Source: an uncultured Alphaproteobacteria bacterium
GTDB taxonomy: Bacteria > Pseudomonadota > Alphaproteobacteria > Rhodospirillales > Rhodospirillaceae
Length of the DNA stretch: 64,000 nt
Reading direction: 5' to 3'
Assembly: GCA_900079695.1 (NCBI GenBank)
Contig: LT599022.1
Coordinates: 3,310,929-3,374,928 of the forward strand
Under the pieces are notes generated by a model. That model saw only the letters and a list, made by a program, of their open reading frames with translations, searched no databases and was not told the origin of the DNA. The position numbers and the translations under genes are program-made. Shown here one piece after another: positions 43,460-52,021 of this stretch (its first letter is position 1; each line of letters begins with the position of its first letter).

Positions 43460-46147
43460 TCAGGACACCGTGACGGTCCAGGCCTCGGGCATGCGCCAGG
43501 CCGCGGCCCAGGGTTCGATCTCGTCGCCGGGCATCGGCCGGGCGATGCCGAAGCCCTGGGCGAAATCGCAGCCGTAGCGCAGCAGCGGCAGGCCGTGCTC
43601 AAGGGTTTCGACGCCTTCGGCGACGGTGACGCGGCCGAAGCTGCGCGCCATCGCGACGATGCTCCGCACCAGCGCCTGATCCTCGGCGTCGTCGAGGATG
43701 TCGGCGACGAACGACCGGTCGATCTTCAGAAGCGAGACCGGCAGGCGGCGGAAATAGGTGAGCGAGGCGTAGCCGGTGCCGAAGTCGTCGAGGGCGAAGC
43801 GCACGCCGAGGCGGGTGCAGTCCAGCATCCGCCGCGCCGCCGCGCCGAGATCGTGCATCACCGTGGTTTCGACGATCTCGAGTTCCAGTCCGGCGGGCGG
43901 CAGCGACGGAAACTCGGCGAGAATCGCCGCGAGCCGGGCGACGAAATCGGGCTGCTGGAGGTGCCGCCCGAAAAGGTTGACCGCGACGGTGAGATCGAGG
44001 CCGCGCTCGCGCCACGCCTGCCGGTGACGCAACGCCTCGCGCAGGATCCATTCGCCGAGCGGCGGCGCGAGGTCGGAGTTTTCGATCTCGGACAGGAACT
44101 CGGCGGGCGGCAGCAGGCCGCGTTCCGGGTGCTGCCAGCGCAGCAGCGCCTCGACGCCGTCCACCGCGCCGCCCCTGAGATCGACGCGCGGCTGGAAGTG
44201 GAGTCGGAACTCTCCTTCCGCGAGCGCCGCCGCCATTCGCGACGCCTGGGCCTGATGCGCGAGGAGCTTGCGGTCGCGCTCCGGGTCGAAGACGTGAAAG
44301 CGGTTGCGGCCCTTGCGCTTGGCTTCGTACATCGCCTGGTCCGCCTGGCGGATCAGGGCGTCCGGCTCGATCGCCGGGCCGAGGCGGTGGACGGCGATGC
44401 CGATGCTCGCGCTGGCGCTCACCGCGTCGTCGCCGACCGTGTAGGGGCGGGCGACGGTGTCCAGCAGGCGCGCGGCGATGCCCTCGATTTCGGCGGTATC
44501 GGCGAGCCCGCACAGCAGCACCACGAACTCGTCTCCGCCCATCCGCGCCACCGTGTCTCCGGCGCGGGCGTTGGCGATCAGCCGGTGCGCCACTTCCATC
44601 AGCACCAGATCGCCGACGTCGTGCCCCCAGAGATCGTTGATCGGCTTGAAGCCGTCGAGGTCGAGGTAGCACACCGCGACGAGTTCGTCGCGCCGGGCGG
44701 CGAGCGCCTGACGCATGCGGTCGGCGAGCAGGGTGCGGTTGGGCAGGTCGGTGAGGGAGTCGTGCTGCGCGAGGTACTCGATGCGCTCGTGATGCGCCTT
44801 GGCGTCGGTCACGTCCCTGACCGCGCCGACCACCACCGGCTCGCGGTGGTGCCGCTCGATCCGCCCGACGCCGTGAATCCAGCGCAACGCACCGTCGCGC
44901 GGCCGGTGGATGCGGAACTCGATGTCGAACGCCGCGCTTCCGAGGCGGTCGCGGTCGTCGAAGTAGGCGCGCACCCGCGGCAGGTCTTCTGGGTGGATCA
45001 GCGCATCCCAGCCGCTGCGGGTGTGGGGGTATGCGGAATCGATGCCGAACAGCCCCTCCTGCTCGGACGACGCGGTCCAGATCCCGGTGCGCAGGTCGAG
45101 GGTGAACGTGCCGAGCCCGCCGACGTCGCACGCCGCGATCAGCGCCGCGTCGAGGGCGCGCACCTTGCGCAGCGCCGAGGCGAGCCGGGCGTTGGTGGTG
45201 GCGAGGGCAAGGGCGTGGCGGCGCTGCCGCGTCCAGGCGCGGTAGAGCTCGCGCGCGACCAGCACGACGAACGCGATGAACGCGCCGAGGCCGCCGAGAG
45301 CGGCGACCCGTAGCCGCCGCCACTCGGCGAGGTAGTCGGCTTCGGTGATCGCGCAGACGGCCCGAAGCGAGCTGTCGCCGAGACGGCGGACGGCGACGAT
45401 GTGGGCCTTGCCGTCGACGGTTTCGCGAAACACCGCACTCTCGCGCTCTGCGCCGAGAGCCGCATGCAGCGCGGGCGAGAGGGGGCCGGTCCCGCGTTCC
45501 GTCACGATCGGCGTCGCGTCGTTCGCCATCAGCGCGAGGCGGTCGTGCGGGCCGAGGGCGTAGCCCGCGATCATCTGGCGGAAATAGGAGAGCTTCACCG
45601 GAACCGCGACGATGCCGCCGAAGCCGCCGTCGGTGGTCTTGTAGGCGCGGGCGAAGACCAGGACCTCCTCTCCCGAGACCCGGGCGGTCAGGGGGCGGCT
45701 GATCTCGAGGCGGTCGCTCCGGCCTTCCGCCAGGGCACGGAAGTAGGCGCGGTCGGCGACCGAGAATTTCGCCTGGCGGTTCGGGCCGCCGTGGAAGCGC
45801 ACCACGCCGTCCGCGTCGGTGACCGAGAAATCCTCGGATTCGCCGACGAGCGCGAACTGGCGCGCGATCAGGGAGCGAATCGCGCGGTGGGATCGCGGGT
45901 CGTCGGGGTGCAGGTTGCCGATCTCGCCCGCCACCGTCAGCAGCGAAATGTCGATCTTGTCGACGGTGTTGCCGACCGAAAGGCCGACCGCCTGGGCGAG
46001 ATCCCGGGCGGTGATTTCGGCGCGCCGCAGGTCGCGGGTTCTGAGGGCGTCGAGCCCGAAATACGCGGCGGTCATGGCGAATCCGGTCAGCACCGCTACC
46101 GCGAACACCAGCGCCACCACGAATTTTCCGCCCGAGGGCCTTTCCAA
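43460..46147 (-). CDS. dCache-PAS-GGDEF-EAL cyclic-di-GMP signalling protein
   Basis: 895 residues. A transmembrane helix (about 8-30) is followed by a double-Cache periplasmic sensor (about 40-285), a second helix (about 288-308), a PAS/PAC domain (about 345-455), GGDEF (about 460-620) and EAL (about 635-880). The cyclase motif is intact GGDEF with an upstream RAGD inhibitory site, five residues before it. The phosphodiesterase half keeps EALLRW, DDFGTGYASL and TVAEGVET, so both activities look possible. It ends 25 bp from the DeoR gene, convergent with it, and is otherwise a single gene. Confidence 0.93.
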   Translation of the reverse strand: MERPSGGKFVVALVFAVAVLTGFAMTAAYFGLDALRTRDLRRAEITARDLAQAVGLSVGNTVDKIDISLLTVAGEIGNLHPDDPRSHRAIRSLIARQFALVGESEDFSVTDADGVVRFHGGPNRQAKFSVADRAYFRALAEGRSDRLEISRPLTARVSGEEVLVFARAYKTTDGGFGGIVAVPVKLSYFRQMIAGYALGPHDRLALMANDATPIVTERGTGPLSPALHAALGAERESAVFRETVDGKAHIVAVRRLGDSSLRAVCAITEADYLAEWRRLRVAALGGLGAFIAFVVLVARELYRAWTRQRRHALALATTNARLASALRKVRALDAALIAACDVGGLGTFTLDLRTGIWTASSEQEGLFGIDSAYPHTRSGWDALIHPEDLPRVRAYFDDRDRLGSAAFDIEFRIHRPRDGALRWIHGVGRIERHHREPVVVGAVRDVTDAKAHHERIEYLAQHDSLTDLPNRTLLADRMRQALAARRDELVAVCYLDLDGFKPINDLWGHDVGDLVLMEVAHRLIANARAGDTVARMGGDEFVVLLCGLADTAEIEGIAARLLDTVARPYTVGDDAVSASASIGIAVHRLGPAIEPDALIRQADQAMYEAKRKGRNRFHVFDPERDRKLLAHQAQASRMAAALAEGEFRLHFQPRVDLRGGAVDGVEALLRWQHPERGLLPPAEFLSEIENSDLAPPLGEWILREALRHRQAWRERGLDLTVAVNLFGRHLQQPDFVARLAAILAEFPSLPPAGLELEIVETTVMHDLGAAARRMLDCTRLGVRFALDDFGTGYASLTYFRRLPVSLLKIDRSFVADILDDAEDQALVRSIVAMARSFGRVTVAEGVETLEHGLPLLRYGCDFAQGFGIARPMPGDEIEPWAAAWRMPEAWTVTVS

Positions 46148-46300
46148 CGCGTCCCCACCCCTGCCATACGCACCTTCGGAGCAGGTGCCGCGCGCGAAGG
46201 ATCATAGCATGGTATGCTTAAGAGAAAGCAAATGGAGTGTCTGCTTTCGTGGGAATGGTGCTAGACTAACGAAGTGGATCGGTAAAGCCAGGAGGACGCC

Positions 46301-46561
46301 ATGACTCCGTTGCCGAAGCCTTGTACCGTTCATGGACTCGACGCCGCGACCGGAGCCGACCGCTCCGGATTTCGTCCCCGCCGCGTGCGCCGTCCGCGCC
46401 GTTTGTTCCGCAAGCCCGACCTGCCGCCCGCCCCCGGATGGATGCGGTGCGCGGTGATCGGTTTCGCCGCCGGGTCGGCGCTGGCGCTGCTGTACGTCGC
46501 CGGGATGTTCGACCCGCTCCTGCGGCTGCTGGCGTGGTACGGCATCGACCTGGGCGGATGA
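46301..46561 (+). CDS. small single-pass membrane protein
   Basis: 86 residues. An Arg-rich N-terminal half (RPRRVRRPRRLFRKP, about residues 25-39) is followed by one hydrophobic segment (about 50-75). AGGAGG lies 5 nt before the ATG, which supports translation. I do not recognise the family. It is divergent from the GGDEF-EAL gene and followed by a small hairpin (46575-46592). Confidence 0.6.
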   Translation: MTPLPKPCTVHGLDAATGADRSGFRPRRVRRPRRLFRKPDLPPAPGWMRCAVIGFAAGSALALLYVAGMFDPLLRLLAWYGIDLGG

Positions 46562-46599
46562 GAAAAACGCCCCGCTGCCCGCGTGCGGGTAGGGGGTAG

Positions 46600-46790
46600 T
46601 ATGAAATATATCTTTCAGGAGAGATGGGCGTTGACTTTCGTCCGCCCGTCGCGGTACTCCCGTGATCCACGGTCCCCGGCCCGCGCGTGCTCCGCGCGGG
46701 TCCCGCCGCCCTCCACGGCTTGACCGCAAGCCCGAGCGGCCCGGCGCACGGCCCCGCCTCTTCCCCCCGGAGGCGGGGCCGTCTTGCTTT
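46600..46790 (+). ncRNA. possible small structured RNA
   Basis: A gap of about 230 bp with no ORF shows ordered pairing. TATGAAATATAT (46600-46611) could hold a -10. Stems follow: GGGCG/CGCCC (46626-46647), CCCGCGCG/CGCGCGGG (46680-46700) and a 13-bp terminator-like stem ending the region, followed by CTTGCTTT. It could also be the 3' tail of the small membrane-protein transcript. No known RNA family is recognised. Confidence 0.3.
46748..46782. terminator. strong hairpin terminator
   Basis: ACGGCCCCGCCTC (46748-46760) and GAGGCGGGGCCGT (46770-46782) form a perfect 13-bp stem with a 9-nt loop. The T-rich side (CTTGCTTT) is rightward. It also lies just beyond the stop of the leftward glycosyltransferase gene and may serve both directions. 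Confidence 0.65.
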
Positions 46791-47734
46791 CAGGCGCGGT
46801 TGAGACGGTGCGCCGCGAGCACCGCGAGATAGCGCAGGGCGAGCTGCGGCAGTTGCAGCGGCGCGAGGCGCAGGGCGGCGAGGAACGGCGCCCGCGAGCC
46901 GGGCACGTCGCCGTGGTTGACGTGGAGCGAGGCGATGTAGAGCTGCGCGTGCGCGAGGCGCAGGCGGCGCAGGCGCTCGCGTTCCCGCGCGGGCACGCAC
47001 AGGGCGATCCGCGGGTCGGCGAACACCTGCTCGACGGTGCGGCCGTAGCCCGCCGCCTTGCTCATCCAGGTGTGGCTGCTGCCGCCGGGGACGACGCGGT
47101 ATTCGAGAGCGACGAAGCCCGGCACGCGGACGAACCGCCCGGCGGTGGACAGCAGCACCCACGCCGCCCAATCCTCCGAAACCTCGAACGATTCGCGCCA
47201 GCACTCGGTGGCTATCACCGCATCCTTGCGGACCACCGCGACGCCGCCGTTGACGAGATGGTTCTCGCGCAGGAACGCGGCGGTGACGTCGCCCGACGGG
47301 CGGCGGCGGCGCGGCAGCAGGCCGCGCACCCGCGCCTTCAGCGAGCCCTCGCGGGTGAGCGGGCGGCCCGCGAGGTCGATGCGGACGTTGTCGGCATAGG
47401 CCAGCACCGCCTCGGGCTGCGCGCGCAGAGCGTCCTCGAGGGTGGCGAGGGCGGTGGGAGTGAGGCGGTCGTCGGCGTCGAGATAGCAGATCAGATCGTG
47501 ACGCGCGTGGTCGGTGCCGGTGCGGCGCGCGGCGGCGATGCCGCGGTTCTCCTGGCGGACGCAGCGGATCCGCGGATCGCCGCTGGCGGTCGCGACGGCG
47601 GCGGTGGCGTCGGTGGAGCCGTCGTCGACGACGACGATCTCGAAGGTGTCGCGGGTTTGGGCCAGCACCGAGGCGACCGCCTCGCCGACGAACGCCGCCG
47701 CGTTGTATGCGGGAATCACCACCGAGACCGCCAT
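46790..47734 (-). CDS. family 2 glycosyltransferase
   Basis: GT-A fold glycosyltransferase, 314 residues. It starts with SVVIPAYNAAAFVGEAVASVLAQT, then the nucleotide-sugar DDGSTD at about 40-45, CYLDADDRL (the DxD metal site, about 84-92) and ENHLVNGG with the catalytic-region ED (SEDWAAW). No transmembrane segment is obvious. The ATG at 47734 is standard for the family; upstream frame is a shadow. Divergent from an ExoD-like gene, so surface polysaccharide synthesis is a reasonable guess; donor and acceptor are unknown. Confidence 0.88.
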   Translation of the reverse strand: MAVSVVIPAYNAAAFVGEAVASVLAQTRDTFEIVVVDDGSTDATAAVATASGDPRIRCVRQENRGIAAARRTGTDHARHDLICYLDADDRLTPTALATLEDALRAQPEAVLAYADNVRIDLAGRPLTREGSLKARVRGLLPRRRRPSGDVTAAFLRENHLVNGGVAVVRKDAVIATECWRESFEVSEDWAAWVLLSTAGRFVRVPGFVALEYRVVPGGSSHTWMSKAAGYGRTVEQVFADPRIALCVPARERERLRRLRLAHAQLYIASLHVNHGDVPGSRAPFLAALRLAPLQLPQLALRYLAVLAAHRLNRA

Positions 47735-47851
47735 TTCGCGCCTCCTGCCGGGTTTCGCGCTCTGCACATCGGCAGGGAAGGGGTGGGTTTCAAGGGCGGA
47801 GGGGGAACGCCGGGCGCCGCGGTTTCGTTGGGTTGGACCGAGGGAGCCGAG

Positions 47852-48439
47852 ATGCCGGGACGCCGCACCACCCTGACCCTGACCGAAGTGATCGACCGCA
47901 TGGTCGGCGCGGGCGCGGGCGCGCGCGTTTCCGGAGACGAGTTGCTGGCGGTGTTCGGCGAGCGCAGCTACGGGCCGATGATCCTGGTGCCGAGCCTGCT
48001 GCTGGTGTCGCCGTTGAGCGGGATTCCCGGATTCTCGGCGCTGATGGCGATCGCGATCGTGCTGATCTCCGGGCAGATGGCGCTGGGGCGGCCGACGCCG
48101 TGGCTGCCCGGCTTCCTGCGGCGGCGCAGCATCGCCCGGAACCGCCTCGAACGCGCCGCACCGGTGTTGCGCCGGGTCGCGCGGGTGGCCGATGCCGCCA
48201 TCCATCCGCGCCTGCAGGGGCTCACCGGCGCGGTCGGCGGCCGCGTCGTCGCGTTCGCGTGCATGTGTATCGGCCTGGTGATTCCGCCGATGGAGATCGT
48301 GCCGATGACCAGTTCCACCGCGGGCGCGGTGGTGGCGGTGTTCGCCCTCGCGCTCACCGCCCGCGACGGCGCGCTGGCTCTGGTCGCCGTCGGTCTCGCG
48401 GCGGCGGGCGTCGCGGTCGGCGTCGGCGTCCTCGCCTAA
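47852..48439 (+). CDS. ExoD-family membrane protein
   Basis: 195 residues with four hydrophobic segments in the second half. It resembles the exopolysaccharide-synthesis ExoD family (PF06055 type): LAVFGERSYGPMILVPSLLLVSPLSGIPG near residue 35, QMALGRPTPWLPGFLRRR, and IGLVIPPMEIVPMTSS. In Rhizobium ExoD affects exopolysaccharide and alkali tolerance; the mechanism is not known. GGGAG precedes the ATG. The stop overlaps the convergent DUF4142 gene by 4 bp. Confidence 0.83.
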   Translation: MPGRRTTLTLTEVIDRMVGAGAGARVSGDELLAVFGERSYGPMILVPSLLLVSPLSGIPGFSALMAIAIVLISGQMALGRPTPWLPGFLRRRSIARNRLERAAPVLRRVARVADAAIHPRLQGLTGAVGGRVVAFACMCIGLVIPPMEIVPMTSSTAGAVVAVFALALTARDGALALVAVGLAAAGVAVGVGVLA

Positions 48440-48915
48440 CGCAGTGCCCGCAACGTCGCGAGGCGGGTGCGCATGTCCGGCAGCGCGCCGCGGGCGAACG
48501 TGCGGACCCGGGCGTCGCCGCCTTTGGCGGCGTAGCTCTCGAACAGCTGCAGAACCTCGCGCCGCTCGGCTTCCAGCGCCTGGAGATAGCGCGGGGTGAA
48601 GCCGTCGCCCGCCTTCATCAGGCTTTGCAGACGGTCGCCGCGCTCTCCGTCGACGCGCTCGGGGAACGCGAGCCCGGCGGCGTCGGCGGTCCGCTTCAGC
48701 GCCACCATCGCCTCGTTGGTTTCGACGATGGTGCGCCGCGCGAAGTCGCGCACCGCGTCGTCGCGGGAGAGGTGCAGCGCCATGCGGCTTGCCTGCACCT
48801 CGAACATGTCGCCCACTGCGGCCCGGTCGACGAGCTCCTGAGCATCGGCGGCGCGCGCCGGGGCGGCGGCGAAGACTCCCAACAAGGCGGCGAGCGCCAG
48901 AACCCACACTCTCAC
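48436..48915 (-). CDS. DUF4142-domain exported protein
   Basis: 159 residues. A signal peptide (MRVWVLALAALLGVFAAAPARA) is followed by a four-helix ferritin-like DUF4142 domain: FEVQASRMALHLSRDDAVRDFARRTIVETNEAMVALK and a long helix with LFESYAAKG. No catalytic motif is known. It follows the pirin gene by 22 nt on the same strand, and a second DUF4142 gene lies on pirin's other side. Confidence 0.82.
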   Translation of the reverse strand: MRVWVLALAALLGVFAAAPARAADAQELVDRAAVGDMFEVQASRMALHLSRDDAVRDFARRTIVETNEAMVALKRTADAAGLAFPERVDGERGDRLQSLMKAGDGFTPRYLQALEAERREVLQLFESYAAKGGDARVRTFARGALPDMRTRLATLRALR

Positions 48916-48937
48916 TTCGCGGTCTCCTCTGTTCGCT

Positions 48938-49852
48938 TCATTCGGGCAGGGGGATGAACTCGGTTTCTTCCGGCACCGGGTCGAAGCGCCCGGTCTTCCA
49001 GTCCTGCTTCGCCTGCTCGATGCGGTCCCTGCGCGAGGAGACGAAATTCCACCAGACGTAACGCGGTCCGTCCATCGCGTCGCCGCCGAGGAACATCGCC
49101 CGCGACGCGCGCACCGCGGTTACGGTGATACGATCGCCGGGACGGAAGATCAACAGCGCCGGAGCGGCGAAGCTGTCGCCGGAGATCTTCACCTCGCCGT
49201 CCACCAGATAGACGGCGCGTTCCTCGTAATCCGGATCGAGGGGGGCGGAGGCGCCGGGCGCGAGCGTCACCTCGGCATAGAACCACGGCGAGGCGGTGGC
49301 GACCGGCGAAACCGCGCCGAACGCCCGCCCGGCGATCAGCCGCGCGGCGGCGCCGCGGTCGGCGACTTCCGGCAGGCGGTCGGCGGCATAATGCTGAAAC
49401 GACGGCGCGATCTCCTCCTGCGCGGCGGGCAGGGCGATCCAGGTCTGCAGGCCGAACATCCGCTGTCCGCTCGCGCGCGCCGGCTCGGGGGTGCGCTCCG
49501 AGTGGGCGATGCCGCGTCCGGCGGTCATCAGGTTCATCGCGCCGGGGCGGATCTCCTGAACGTGTCCGGCGCTGTCGCGGTGGGTCACCGCGCCGTCGAA
49601 CAGGTAGGTGACGGTGGACAGACCGATGTGCGGGTGGGGGCGCACGTCCATCCCCCGGCCGCCGACGAACTGCACGGGTCCCATCTGGTCGAAGAAGATG
49701 AACGGGCCGACCATCCGCCGCTTCGCGTGCGGCAACGCGCGCCGCACCTCGAAGCCGCCGATGTCGCGGGCGCGGGGAACGATCACGAGGTCGAGGGCGT
49801 CGCAGCTCGGGGCGTCGCCGAGCACCGGGTCGGAAGCGGGTTGCCAGCTCAT
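48938..49852 (-). CDS. pirin-family cupin protein
   Basis: Bicupin protein, 304 residues. The N-terminal cupin carries the iron site: RPHPHIGLSTVTYLF (two His) and GIAHSERTPE (His and Glu). The pirin N-domain pattern FIFFDQMGP is clear. The C-terminal cupin has VYLVDGEVKI and FLGGDAMDGPRYVWWNFVSS. Some bacterial pirins act as quercetinases, others as regulators of pyruvate metabolism; which applies is open. The ATG at 49852 with GGAGG upstream is used. It sits between two DUF4142 genes. Confidence 0.9.
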   Translation of the reverse strand: MSWQPASDPVLGDAPSCDALDLVIVPRARDIGGFEVRRALPHAKRRMVGPFIFFDQMGPVQFVGGRGMDVRPHPHIGLSTVTYLFDGAVTHRDSAGHVQEIRPGAMNLMTAGRGIAHSERTPEPARASGQRMFGLQTWIALPAAQEEIAPSFQHYAADRLPEVADRGAAARLIAGRAFGAVSPVATASPWFYAEVTLAPGASAPLDPDYEERAVYLVDGEVKISGDSFAAPALLIFRPGDRITVTAVRASRAMFLGGDAMDGPRYVWWNFVSSRRDRIEQAKQDWKTGRFDPVPEETEFIPLPE

Positions 49853-49928
49853 CGGCGGTCCTCCTGCGGGGGAAGACCAAGAGATGGCGATCGGGGCGGG
49901 AATTCCCACCCCGATCCGCCGAACCGCG

Positions 49929-50435
49929 TCAGCGCGCCGCCATCTGGGCGAGCGGCGTGATCGTGCGGCGATGTTCGCGCAGCACCGGCAGCGCCGCCTC
50001 GGCGAAGCTCTTCAGGCGGACGTTGGTGCCCTCGGCGGCGTAGCGCTCGAACAGCGCCACGGTGGCGTCGTGGGCGGTCTTCTGCTGCGTCACGTAAAGC
50101 TGCTGGGCGTGGCCGTCGGATTGCAGTTCGGCCGCCTCGAGCTTGTGGATCATGTCGTCGTGGGTGGTGTCGAGGGCGTAGGGAACCGCGAGGTTCTCGC
50201 GCTGCGCGATGGCGTTGAGCCGGGCGTTGAGGTCGGTATGGTCGACCACCATGCGCTTGGCGAACGCCTTGACCCGCGAATCCGGGGAGGCGGTGGTGGC
50301 GAACAGTCCGGACTGGAACTCGTACTTGCCGCTGATCGCCGCCTTGGTGACGAATTCCTGGTCGCTCATCGCCGCGAACGCGGGCGCGGCGGAAACGGCG
50401 AGGAACGCGGCCGTGAGTACGGTAAACCGTTTCAT
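49929..50435 (-). CDS. DUF4142-domain exported protein, second copy
   Basis: 168 residues with a signal peptide (MKRFTVLTAAFLAVSAAPAFA) and a DUF4142 helical domain: FVTKAAISGKYEFQSGLFATTASPDSRVKAFAKRMVVDHTDLN. Like the copy at 48436-48915 it ends its long helix with LFERYAAEG. The ATG at 50435 has GGAGG 9 nt upstream. It lies 76 bp upstream of the pirin gene, so DUF4142-pirin-DUF4142 may be one leftward unit. Function unknown. Confidence 0.82.
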   Translation of the reverse strand: MKRFTVLTAAFLAVSAAPAFAAMSDQEFVTKAAISGKYEFQSGLFATTASPDSRVKAFAKRMVVDHTDLNARLNAIAQRENLAVPYALDTTHDDMIHKLEAAELQSDGHAQQLYVTQQKTAHDATVALFERYAAEGTNVRLKSFAEAALPVLREHRRTITPLAQMAAR

Positions 50436-50526
50436 GGTCTTTGTCCTCCGATCGGTGGAACGTCGCCCGGTCGCGCCGGGCACGCGAGACAGAACGGCGA
50501 AGACCGCGTTTACGTTCCACCCGGTC

Positions 50527-51033
50527 TCAGAGGCCGAACTGGTACTTCACCACCAGAACCAGCTTCAGCCCCTCGGTTCCGAGCGCGCGCGGCCGCGGCA
50601 CCGCGCCGCTCGCCGCGCGCACCGCCGCTAGGGCGTCGGCGTCGAGCGCGGCGTCGCCGGAACTGCCGGCGAGCGAGATTTCCGCAAAACCGCCGTCGCC
50701 GCCGACGGTGAGCGCCACCGCCGCGTTGCCGATCAATCGCCCGCCGCCGAGGGCGCGGCGCGCGTGGACCGCCTCGGCGAGGGCGTCGAGGTATTCGGCG
50801 AGGGCGGCGCGGCGGCGGTCGGCGGGGTTCTCGGACGCGGGATCGGCGGGGGCGGCCTGTTCCAGCGAGATCGGCGCGGCGAGCGCGAGGCCGGTTTCCG
50901 CGCCGGTGAGCGAAACCACCAGCGCCGCATCCGCCGGAGCGGCGGGCGGCGGCGTCCACGGCACCGCGAGCGCAGCCCAGTGCAGCGCGGCCGAGACCGC
51001 CGCCGCCGCCGCGATGCGTTCGCCGGGGGTCAT
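50527..51033 (-). CDS. tonB: TonB-family energy transducer
   Basis: 168 residues. It has a short hydrophobic N-terminal anchor (AAAAAVSAALHWAALAVPW), then an Ala/Pro-rich spacer and a C-terminal TonB-like domain (GNAAVALTVGGDGGFAEISLAGSSGDAALDADALAAVRAA). The spacer is short and lacks the long Pro-Lys repeats of classical TonB. It is last in cobW-like/exbB/exbD/tonB and overlaps exbD by 4 nt. It would pass proton-motive force to an outer-membrane receptor, which is not encoded here. Confidence 0.8.
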   Translation of the reverse strand: MTPGERIAAAAAVSAALHWAALAVPWTPPPAAPADAALVVSLTGAETGLALAAPISLEQAAPADPASENPADRRRAALAEYLDALAEAVHARRALGGGRLIGNAAVALTVGGDGGFAEISLAGSSGDAALDADALAAVRAASGAVPRPRALGTEGLKLVLVVKYQFGL

Positions 51034-51443
51034 GGCGCGGGCGCCACCGGCTGCGCGGCGATGACCAGCCGGTCGCCGCCGTTGTCGCGGATCGCGTTGA
51101 CCGCCTCCATGAATGCGCCGACCTGCGCCTCGCGATCGGGAATCAGCAGAATCGGCCGGGTCTTGGCCTCGCCCTCGCCGTTGCGGCGCACCAGGAAGGC
51201 GAGGTCGCGCAGGGTGATGGCGCGGCCGTCGTGGCCGAGGGTGCCGTCCGCCGCCAGGGTCACTTCGAGCGGCCGCCCGGCGTAGGCGCGCGCCGCCGAG
51301 GATTTCGGCAGCCGCATCTCGACGCCGTGCACCGCGAACGCCGCGGCGAGGACGAAGAAGATCAGCAGGATGAACACCACGTCGAGGAGCGGCGTGACGT
51401 CCGGCAGGGCGCTTTCGCGGCGGCGGCGGGCGAGCGGGATCAT
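51030..51443 (-). CDS. exbD: ExbD-type biopolymer transport protein
   Basis: 137 residues. A short cytoplasmic N terminus leads into the single helix PDVTPLLDVVFILLIFFVLAAAF (about residues 14-36), which carries the proton-path Asp of TPLLDVVF. A periplasmic domain follows, with VEMRLPKSSAA, LVRRNGEGE and LLIPDREAQVGAFM. It overlaps exbB and tonB by 4 nt each, so all three are coupled. Confidence 0.92.
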   Translation of the reverse strand: MIPLARRRRESALPDVTPLLDVVFILLIFFVLAAAFAVHGVEMRLPKSSAARAYAGRPLEVTLAADGTLGHDGRAITLRDLAFLVRRNGEGEAKTRPILLIPDREAQVGAFMEAVNAIRDNGGDRLVIAAQPVAPAP

Positions 51444-52021
51444 CGCGCCGCCCCGTCGGCGAGCACGCGGTTGGCGAGCTTCGCCAGCGCGAACGCCACG
51501 CCGTCTTCCCGGCGCAGGAACGCCTGATGCGCCGCCACCGCCGGAATCGCGATGATCAGCCCGGCGGCGGTGGTGAGCAGCGCCTGCCAGATGCCGCCGG
51601 CGAGCAGGGTCATGTCGAGCGCGCCCTGGGTTTCGGCGAGGCGCGAGAAGGTTTCGATCATTCCCAGCACGGTGCCGAGCAGGCCGAGCAGGGGGGCCAC
51701 CCGGCCGGAGATCGCGAGCAGGCCGAGGCGGGAGTCGAGGCGGCGCACGGTTTCCTCCACCGCCACCGCCGCGGCGCGCTCGCGCGCCTCCGCCGATCCG
51801 GGGGCGAACAGCGCTTCGGCGAGCGGCAGCAGTTCGGGCGCGGCGTTGCCCACCTGCGCCCGCGCGGTCTCGGCGTCGGGCGCGTTCAGCAGCGCCCGCT
51901 CGCCCTCGGCGAGGCGGAGGGTGGAGAACGCCACCGCGCGGTCGAACAGGATCGCGAGGGTGGCCACCGACAGCGCCAGCAGCGGCCACATCAACGGGCC
52001 GCCTTGGTCAATCCAATGCAT
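51440..52021 (-). CDS. exbB: ExbB/TolQ-type proton channel protein
   Basis: MotA/TolQ/ExbB family, 193 residues with three helices (about 10-30, 103-125, 140-165). The conserved core RLGLLAISGRVAPLLGLLGTVLGMIETF and GGIWQALLTTAAGLIIAIPAVAAHQAF is intact, including the pore Thr residues. It starts within the last 14 nt of the CobW-like gene. With ExbD and TonB it powers outer-membrane uptake. Confidence 0.92.
   Translation of the reverse strand: MHWIDQGGPLMWPLLALSVATLAILFDRAVAFSTLRLAEGERALLNAPDAETARAQVGNAAPELLPLAEALFAPGSAEARERAAAVAVEETVRRLDSRLGLLAISGRVAPLLGLLGTVLGMIETFSRLAETQGALDMTLLAGGIWQALLTTAAGLIIAIPAVAAHQAFLRREDGVAFALAKLANRVLADGAAR

Noticed and set aside
46600-46790. Identification of the structured gap as 6S RNA, SRP RNA or RNase P RNA
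   Set aside because: None of the conserved sequence blocks of these RNAs could be recognised, so only a generic candidate is reported.
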